Part shown: in pieces, positions 56,181 through 64,000 of the stretch
How positions within the stretch are numbered: the stretch's first letter is position 1
How the letters are laid out: the number at the start of each line of letters is the position of its first letter
From: Asterella californica
Lineage: Eukaryota; Streptophyta; Marchantiopsida; Marchantiales; Aytoniaceae
NCBI GenBank assembly: GCA_036924285.1
Contig: JAYKYS010000012.1
Span: 7,688,001-7,752,000 of the forward strand
Direction of reading: 5' to 3'
Length of the DNA: 64,000 bases
Notes under the pieces: generated by a model
What the model was told of the DNA's origin: nothing
Seen by the model: the letters and a program-made list of their open reading frames with translations, nothing else
The model's database searches: none
Made by a program: the position numbers and the translations under genes

Positions 56181-57479
56181 TCCTCGCGGCCGCGAACCCT
56201 CGCTCAACAGTGGGAACAGATCCGTCCCAAAACTGATAGATGAGAAAACGACACAGGTGCTACTTATGAAGGATAATGGTCTGAGAACCTGGCGGCTGAG
56301 AACCGTCGCCAAACAAACGAAGGCAATGTAGGGTTAGGGTTTCGGAGCGGTAAGATTGAAGGAGTGCCACTCAACCAAGCAGACTGCAGCTTCGCAGGGC
56401 AGTCACGCCAACCAATACGTTAGACGTTTTGGGTGAACGGAGGGAGGAGTCCACCACGGGAATCAGTCCTTTGCACTGTAAAGTGACGAACATCATCATC
56501 ATCGGCTCTGCGACCTTCTGCATGCTCTATTCGGCATATTTAGGGAGTTAGCCTGTACGACCTATTTCTCATGTCACGACCCATGCTCGTATCACCGAGT
56601 GTCTTTCACAATTGGTGGAGAGATATAGAATGCATATTGAAGATCCCGCTTCCCGTTCAAGTGATAGAGACGAGAACGCCTGAAATCATTTCACAGATGA
56701 TCTGGTTACATCGCCTTCTTTCTACAAGCTGCAGTAGTTCTCGGTGAATGATTGAGGAATCCTGGTTCTGTCTGAGTAAGGGAATCGCCCGCAGATCGGC
56801 CGTCTAAGTGTTGGATCACTTCAAACGGCTCCTGCTCCCATATTCTGTGGCAGACGAGTTGATACCGTAACTGCGGTGACTAAATTAAACTCATAAGCTC
56901 GCGTAGAACTGATCTGGTGGAGGGAAATCTGGTCAGTTACTACCAAGGTTTCAGTTGACCTGAGGACTTGAAAAACTGAAGTAGGCTCAAGGGAGGAATC
57001 ACCTACTGTACTCGAACTCAGTCTCTGTGCCAAAGTCTATAAAACGAGCTGTGCAACGGAAACGAACGTTTGAGATTCCCTATAGCACGCTCGTTCTTTT
57101 CTGCCCCGTTCTTCGCTGCTAATCAGTAGTCTGTAAAGATTGCTGGTGAGGCTACGGGACCGGAAATTGTGACCAAAACATAAACCTTGAAATGAGCTCG
57201 CACAGGACTTACAACTAACGAAGGAACTGTGTCATTCATTCATTCAGCATCCCGTGAGCATACCAGAAAATAAAGCTTGCAACTTAAAATCTTCTGCTAG
57301 GCTGAACACTTCGCGGTACCAACGGAGTCCACACGTCTGTGCTGGTTTTCACACCGAATCAAACTTGAATTCATACCGATATTCGAGCGTGGCCTTCCGG
57401 CAACCGTTCCAGAATTCACAAATATCGCCAACTTCTTTCCCGCGTCTCAGTTTTGCTCTTATAGATCGAGAGAGGACCC
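56181..57479. other. Unassigned region
   Basis: No supported exon. A short TAGGGTTAGGGTTT motif lies near 56329-56342. Confidence 0.35.
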
Positions 57480-57719
57480 ATGGCTACTTTCTTAAAATTT
57501 GTAAAAGAAGAGCCATGCTCGAAGATCGAAGAGCCATGCTCGAAGATCGAATCTAAATGCTGGTCTTATTATCAGGATTTTCTTGACTCCACTCCTCCAA
57601 GCTACTACAAAATATTTCTATCAATAGTCTTTGCATCGAAAATTGTTGTTATAGAACACTTCTCATTTCCAGTTTTAATCACAAGTGTTGTACTCTTTAT
57701 TTGGAAAAATCAGCAATGA
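57480..57719 (+). CDS. Small ORF, 79 aa, possible membrane peptide
   Basis: The ATG context (CCCATGGCT) is good. The peptide begins MATFLKFVKEEPCSKI, has a 7-residue tandem repeat EEPCSKI arising from a 21-bp DNA duplication (57507-57548), and ends with a hydrophobic segment (HFSFPVLITSVVLFIW). No homologue is recognised; it may be chance. Confidence 0.2.
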   Translation: MATFLKFVKEEPCSKIEEPCSKIESKCWSYYQDFLDSTPPSYYKIFLSIVFASKIVVIEHFSFPVLITSVVLFIWKNQQ

Positions 57720-58309
57720 GGAGTTGTACATATGCATGGAACAAAAACTCCTGGCAAGAAAGAAGGAAAAAGGTAATCAAAAAGTTAGGGTCAAAATTCA
57801 CTTTTATTACTGGTTTTAGTGCACTCCAGGAGGAGGAATAATATTGTAGGGCATGAAAAATATTTCGAGAACGTTGTGTAGGCAGAGAACTAGAAGTGAT
57901 GAAAAAAGGAAAAGCATGACTAAATTTACTGGATCAGTTTGAACTCTTCAAGGAGAGACCTGTTCGAAGAAAAAGAAAAAAGAAAAGTTAAATTTACCTT
58001 TCTAGAAATAAAAGATCTGTTTTATACATGCACTTGGATGCATATCTATCAAGATAAGATAATAAAACTATAACCTTCACGAGAAGCACTGCTTCCATTC
58101 CACAATAAATGAAGCAATATTCTCATGAAATGTTCATTCTTTCTTCACTTTAACGCTAGCTATGATGAACATTTCATGCTAACTGCAATCGACCTCCAAC
58201 TGGGTCATTTATGCATGCTAAACATGCATAAAAGGTCAGTATCAACGCTTCAGAGAGAAGAACCAATCCCTTCCGTTCCTACAACAATTTAGACCCACAG
58301 AGAGCAGAA
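57720..58309. other. AT-rich spacer, no gene recognised
   Basis: No domain-bearing frame. A TATA-like GCATAAAAGG at about 58225 precedes the next small ORF by roughly 80 bp. Confidence 0.35.
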
Positions 58310-58492
58310 ATGCAGCAGACAGCGAGTCATCGAGGTCCGGATGAAGTCTTGGCTGCTTCAGGCTCTGCAAGTCCTGCAGCAGCCTCTGCTCTTTTCACCT
58401 TCATTCCTCTTTCCCGTAGCTTGCAGAGGCTTTGCTGTTATATGGTCTCTTGGGTTGCTTTCCTGCTTACGTTTTCTGTCCCAAAGATGTGA
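58310..58492 (+). CDS. Small ORF, 60 aa, hypothetical
   Basis: ATG at 58310 lies about 80 bp after a TATA-like box. The peptide is Ala/Ser-rich, then hydrophobic (YMVSWVAFLLTFSV). It is unidentified and could be the first exon of a longer gene or a chance frame. Confidence 0.2.
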   Translation: MQQTASHRGPDEVLAASGSASPAAASALFTFIPLSRSLQRLCCYMVSWVAFLLTFSVPKM

Positions 58493-61264
58493 TATTGGCC
58501 TCTAAAAATAGGAGTAAAAATGAGAATAAAAGCTGGAATGGTGGATATCCAGAGTTATACAATGGAGTTGTTTATTGATCGTTCAATGTTATTATTCGGT
58601 GTACTACAATCATTCTTCCTGTATTGTGTAACGTGTGACAATGCCCAAAGCTGTGTTTCATGGAACAAATTGCATGCGCGTCAGGAATCGTGTGTACACA
58701 CATTCGAGAAAGCCTTACTGCTTGGAAAGAACGAGAACTGTTCCTACTGACTCACGTTTCCAGCCGTGTTCGAAAATCTCACAATTGACTTATCTAATTA
58801 TCAGCGCACACGGTAAGGGGTCAGAGTAAAAGCAAGACTGAACTCAGACAGATATACAGATGTAAACCATAGTGGAGACTCTCCTACCTGACCTTGTAGC
58901 AGAAGTGAGTCATTTGTCCTCTCAAGTGACTTCTTTACCAAAGAAAATCATATCTATAAAGAAAAACCATGATGGAGGTCAGTTAATTGTACGTAAGCCA
59001 GAACAAGTATTCGATGCATGGTGGACCTCGGCCCAGGTTTCTAGGTATGGTTTCCAGAAAAAATGAACTAAAATAATAACGAAACACGCACAAGTACAGC
59101 GGTTGACAATAAACATCAGCAAGTTAAATAATGTATTAATTATAAATTATTCATAATCAAATCTTTCCTGGAGAACAGTTTTGAATATGCAAACTTCGTT
59201 GTATATTTCACTTCTCATCTTTAAGAAACGTGAATTGTAATATGCAGGTGAATAAACAATTTTTTAAAGAAAGAGTTTTATCTGAATCAATCCATAATTA
59301 TTCACTACTAGTTTTAACATTCTCTATTCATTTTCATCTGTACCAACTATAGAAAGAAAGAGTAGTTTGAATTACTAGAATACTTAACTTCGTCGCACGA
59401 AGGAAAATGATATGATTATCTTACAGGTCATTCGTAGAAAGTGTCCCGTTTTGCCTCCACACATATCAGGAGGTCTTGGCTCGTCGAAGAGCAAATCTCA
59501 GGACTGTTTCAGTTACGCACTTCACCGAAAAGTGTAGATCTTACGGAGAAACTGATCGATGAATGTAGCTTCAAGCACGCGTGATATGTCCGGAGTAATC
59601 ATTTGCAGTGCCTCAGGAATTCGAGTAAACGGAGAATTCTTGTGCGAGAGAGTGCGGGTATCCTGACCTGATTTCTTCAAAGAAAACTGGCAACCGTCAC
59701 CCTAATCGCCACTCGTAGATACCACGGATACATGATTCTCTCTCAAGCCCCGCTTTCATGAGGCCCTTATTTTCGGTGTAGTTCTTCAGATTCTCAAGTC
59801 GCTCGCTAGACTGCAAACATTCTCGGTTGAATGTCGTCTCAGCTGTTACCCTCGATTAGCTGCGACTTTTGAGCTAGTGCTCACCGCAGTCTAATTGTCA
59901 CGTCCCTACTGCTGGCATGTCCAATCCATGCGTACGCTCAGTCATTTCATTGCGTGTTCTGGTCCACACCGTGGGAGGCGCTGGTCCTCCGACCGGAAAC
60001 TGGAGTGCCGAGGTGTTGTAAAGTGGGAGTAAGAGTCTGTCGTTCTACATTATATCAGGGGAGGTCGAATTGCGGACCGTCTCTGTCATGTCAAATCTGT
60101 AATTTTCTGGAGAACAATTTGATCACCATATTGGAACGGTGAAACGGTGATCGCCTGTTAATGGACTCGGGGAAGCAACTCTGGGAGTTGCAAGCTTCTG
60201 CAATTCTATTCTTGAAAGCGCGTCGATCCGCTCTCCAGTTATGGGTTATATCCGGATCTTCTCGCAACTCCAGGTCCAGTTATCACTTAAATCATTACAG
60301 ATTAATATAAATTATTATAATCGCTTATTATAGAATTTTTGCATAACACTATATCCTTTCGGATAACAGAAAGCGAGCAAAAGTTCCCTAGAGGTGATTT
60401 ATCATGCTTGTTTCTCTATCTAATATTAAAAGTGTTTGGATGGTTTCATGTGTCAAAAACAAAATAAGTGCTTGGATGGTTTCATGTGCCAAAAACAAAA
60501 AGAACAAAAGGAAAGAAGTGCTGAACATACCGTACTGCAATTTAAGTAGCTCTCAGTTAAATTGTTTTCCATTGCACGATCATTCATTTTCTCAGATGGA
60601 GCAGCTAAGAGCAACGATTTGCTCGTTGTGTGGTGGTCGTCCTCGTAAGTAGCATGCGTAAGAGCATGAGATAGCAGAGAATTTGCAAGTGATTCCTGAG
60701 TGCGTGTTGTCTGTGGGACGAGAGCGAAATGACATGGAAATCAGTTATGTCTCGCGGACTTTGTAGGTCCGTTGGGAGATTAGTCAGGAGGAATAATGGG
60801 GATTGATGTCAGACTGGAAGCAAGAAATTGCCGTAAACAGAAGCACATCTCGACTCATGTATGTCAGCGAAGGACAGGGTTCTGTTTGGTCACGAGCTGG
60901 ACAGAGTAGGTGTTCAGAATAACTTTCAGTTTGCTCGTTACCTGGACCATATCTTGCACCATGGGATGATTCTCCAGAAATCTCTTATGATCGAACTGAC
61001 TGACACTTTGAAAATCTAGTGATTGTTTTCATTTGCAGCCTTGCAAATCTGCCCCATGATCATTTGCCAGGATACTTTTGACCTAACACTGGTGTAACGT
61101 AAAATGTATCGCACGCCTTTGTAACTCAACACTTGAATGAAAACTGGGATGGGCGGCTAAATACTAAGTATCACCTTCGTAAAAGGGATAAAGATTTTGC
61201 AGAAGGAACTACTGTGAGAAAAAATTTACTCGTGATTACGGTTTAGGTCGATACGGTTTAGGTC
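58493..61264. other. Unassigned intergenic DNA
   Basis: No recognised gene. 59100-59400 and 60290-60360 are AT-rich. A two-copy 36-bp tandem repeat lies at 60431-60502 (AGTG[T/C]TTGGATGGTTTCATG..). Confidence 0.4.
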
Positions 61265-61429
61265 TATACGTCGATTGTGAAAACCGCAAAGGAAAGGGGA
61301 TATTTTTTTGTCGTGTAACCGAACGGACGGATGGAGTCGTTGTGAAAGCCGGAAAGAAAAAGGAAAGGGGTAGATGCGGATAAACGGTAGATCGCTAACG
61401 AATAGCCCCGCAATTCGACTGCAAGCGTA
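61265..61429 (+). repeat. Second copy of the short dispersed repeat
   Basis: 165 bp collinear with 5986-6197, same orientation, sharing both ends. It is 47 bp shorter, by internal indels. Confidence 0.55.
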
Positions 61430-61763
61430 GCTCCTTGTTGACACGGTGCCAAGCCGCTAAGCAGTGCGGGAATGGCATTTGTGCGTTTCCTGTAAGGTGA
61501 AATGTTATCAAAGAAGTGAGAATTAATCCGCCTGTGTGCTCCATAGCTTTTGGAGATCAAGATCAAGACTTAGCTGCGCTTGGGTTACAGACTCACGTTT
61601 TGCCACGAAGTTTTTCTGGATTCAGCGGTGTGGCAGAAGGAAACGTGAGCTCAGACTGAAGGTCGTGATGCTCACCAACGAGGTTCATAGCGGGCCTCTC
61701 ACTTAGTTCCAGATTTGACGAAGTAAACGACACCTTTGTAAAGTTGACATTTCCAACGGTAGA

Positions 61764-62018
61764 CTAGAAAAGCTCGTACGTTCGCCGATGTTCTTTTGTA
61801 TCTTCTTGATACCAGACATCAAGCCCGGGCGGTTCCCTCTCAGTACCGATAAAGTCGTGAAAACCGTCCACCAACCGGATGCTCAGTAATCCTCTCAGTT
61901 TAAGAGCGCGCTCTATATCAAGGCAAGGGTCGACATATTTCCGCGGTGAGTACTTCAAGTTGTCCGGCTTCCAGTCCTGAAGATAAGCGCACCTACCTAG
62001 AGACCTGAAGAACAGCAA
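61764..62018 (-). other. Unidentified coding-like ORF, C-terminal exon candidate
   Basis: The minus-strand frame has a natural globular composition (WKPDNLKYSPRKYVDPCLDI, RLVDGFHDFIGTE, GLDVWYQEDTKEHRRTYELF) and ends at a TAG. It has no in-frame ATG of its own; an acceptor-like CAG sits before GACTGGAAG (about 61982). It could be a last exon or a gene fragment. It lies head-to-head with the coiled-coil gene starting at 62145. Family not recognised. Confidence 0.3.
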
Positions 62019-62144
62019 GTCTTCAAGAAGATCATGACGATTGTGTCATAGAGCGAATGAGTACATTCAGTTCAGATTTAAATGAGGAAAGGTGCGGAAT
62101 TATAGGCTTCGCCAAAGCCCTGATTGGAACTACTAAATTTTAAG

Positions 62145-64000
62145 ATGCAGAAAGACCATGGGAAGCCGGGCGGGGGAAGAAATCACCCCCCGGATAAGCA
62201 CGATAGATACAACGTGGAGAGCAGGGAACGTCTTGCCTTCACGGCTGGTGCACGAGTTGAGCGCTTCAATGAGAAGACGCCTTATGGTGACTCTGAGACC
62301 GCCTCCGGCATCTCCAGTCGAACCAGCGCGTTTACGAACAATAGCCCTGGACCTGCTCCTCCAATTAGCAAGACCGTGGCTTTCAGCAAGCCCACTTCTA
62401 CAGTTATCCCAGTTGAGATGTCCCAGTCGGGGGGTGGGGTTCCTTCCAACTCCAGTGCAGGTCCAAGAACAAGCAGTGAGCGACCGGCCACGACAAACAC
62501 TGCCATCCCTACACCGTCTGGCAATACGCAATCAACCGCGAGGTTTGGTCCCCGATTAAGGGCTGAAGGATTGATGGTCCCCCCTGCATCAGATGCCGCG
62601 ACCTTGAGGCGGCAAGTTGCTGCCCTGCAGATAGATTTGGAAGCCCATATTGATGGTGAACAAAGGCTGCAGAGCATAAATCAGCAGCTTAGAGAAAGGT
62701 GTGCAATCCTTTTTGTGGTGTTAACCACGCAAGAAACCTCTTTTCGCTTTCTGGGAATTCAATTTCTGACCACACTCAAAACGTAAACTTACAAACAACA
62801 TAAGCGTTGGGCAGAGAAGATAGTGGGGAGTTGACGTAGTGATGATCTCGGTAGACAGGTAGGGGTCTGAATGTGAACGTCGAGGTTTCTTTGGAATCAA
62901 GGACTGGACTTGGGTGACCTGAAGGCAGATTGGAGCTTTATATGAAGCAAAATCATGAAAACGTGGAGAGAGCAGAATCAGAACTTAATATTTTGCATGA
63001 GGATATGGAGCAGACGCTTGAGTTACAGCGTCGCCTGGCTCAAAGGTAAGCGGCCACACTTTAGTTGAAGAAACCTTCACCATCTGCTCTCAACTTCATA
63101 GCATCCTGGATAAGCAACTGCTGGTTGGGAATACGAACGAGTAAGGTCAACTTCGTAAAAGCTTTCAACTCCAGCGAACCTGTCATTTTTTAAACTCCTG
63201 AAGCCTTGTTTAGAGAAGTGCACAAGAACTAACAGAGGAACACGGAGGCAGAGGATTCCCTGAGAAAGCATTCAAGCGCTCAAGGACTACAAGATCTCCC
63301 CACCTTTTCCAGTATTGTCACGAGACTGCTTACTCTCAATGGGTCAACTTCAGGGCGACTGCACTTGAGAAAGAAAAGAAGGATGTGGAACAGCTCCTTC
63401 AAGACCGTGTCCATGAGTTCCAAGACGAACGTGCTGCTCTGCAGAGTCAGATCTCCACGATGTCTGAAGATTTGAGAGGACATTCAGATGCGCATTCAAG
63501 AATTTCAGCCTTGCAGGTCTGATCTGGGAGGATGTGTCCATGTGGTTTGCCGCCTGTTTGTAATTTTTTTATAAAACCCAGTGATAAGTGATGAGTGTAA
63601 ACGCTTGTAAAAGATTGAGCGTTACAAGCGTGGGATTGTTACCCGATCAACTTGTCAACTATTTACCTACATGCAGCCGGTCATCACTGATTCCCCGTAT
63701 AGTGCCGATGACTCGTGGATGTTATCGTCGGCAGGCTGAACTAGAGTCAACAATGGAAGTCAAGCAGCGGTTGGAAGAACAACTGAATAAGTATTCCGAG
63801 GAGACACAACTGCTGAGGAAGAAGACAGAGGAATACAGTAATGAGCTTGAGAATCTTCTCTCTAAGGTTTGGCCGATCGGCCTTTCATGTCCGTTTCCTC
63901 ACAATCCTTGTTACCGTGAGCTAATAGCAGGACTGTAAATGGAAAAGCCACGCATATCTGATGTGTAAATGCTAGCTGGTTCAGTACAATCTCCTGTATT
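62145..64000 (+). CDS. Coiled-coil protein, first four exons, continues beyond the window
   Basis: ATG at 62145 (MQKDHGKPGGGRNHPPDK). Exons 62145-62698, 62929-63045, 63354-63516 and 63735-63866 join in frame at GT-AG borders; the last donor (GTTTGG at 63867) points to exons outside the window. The first 150 residues are Ser/Pro/Thr/Gly-rich and probably disordered. From about residue 160 the protein is a continuous heptad-rich coiled coil (LRRQVAALQIDLEAHIDGEQ, ERAESELNILHEDMEQTLEL, EKEKKDVEQLLQDRVHEFQD, KQRLEEQLNKYSEETQLLRK). Such architecture is seen in plant scaffold, cytoskeletal and Golgi tether proteins, but I cannot name a family. The start is the first ATG of the frame. Confidence 0.8.

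Noticed and set aside
62133..62677. Long minus-strand and alternate plus-strand frames in exon 1 of the coiled-coil gene
   Set aside because: Ser/Pro-rich GC-rich exon leaves several frames open by chance; only the frame from 62145 splices into the coiled coil.

Overview
The window looks like nuclear DNA of a land plant, most likely a seed-free one (bryophyte or lycophyte). That lineage call is an inference. It rests on intron-rich host genes with short GT-AG introns, plant-type Ty1/copia and Ty3/gypsy elements, and telo-box motifs. No bacterial or organellar signature was seen, and no CRISPR array or complete tRNA/rRNA gene.

Layout. 1-4.6 kb holds two directly repeated relics of a hAT-related (ZNF862-like) transposase. 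5.47-8.88 kb (+) is a five-exon alpha/beta-hydrolase of the plant methylesterase (MES) family, with a signal peptide but without the nucleophilic serine. 11.31-16.91 kb (-) is a complete 15-exon gene for the ribosome-biogenesis protein BOP1/ERB1 (788 aa); one of its introns has all the hallmarks of a U12-type AT-AC intron. 17-24.4 kb is decayed transposon-derived sequence, including a SANT-like ORF relic and an array of small palindromes.

24.425-45.616 kb is a three-level nest of LTR retrotransposons. The outermost is an old Ty1/copia element (5-bp duplication ATGTT, about 4% LTR divergence, many in-frame stops). A decayed Ty3/gypsy element (28.209-44.036 kb) sits inside its reverse-transcriptase region; its pol ends in a PHD finger and its LTR segments lie in an unusual permuted order. 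Inside that one sits a very young Ty3/gypsy element (30.838-39.597 kb) with nearly identical 0.91-kb LTRs, three extra small ORFs before gag, and pol in a different frame from gag-pro.

45.6-54.8 kb is again decayed repeat sequence: the continuation of the palindrome array, a second SANT-like relic, and a relic of the PHD-element leader. 54.8-61.7 kb is mostly unassigned, with a few possible exons and small ORFs. 62.145 kb to the window end (+) is the first four exons of a coiled-coil protein that continues beyond the window.

The host genes show no functional connection: BOP1 is nucleolar housekeeping, the MES-like protein is probably secreted, and the coiled-coil protein is of unknown role. 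The retrotransposon nest is the most informative part because insertion order, damage pattern and domain content can all be read from the sequence.
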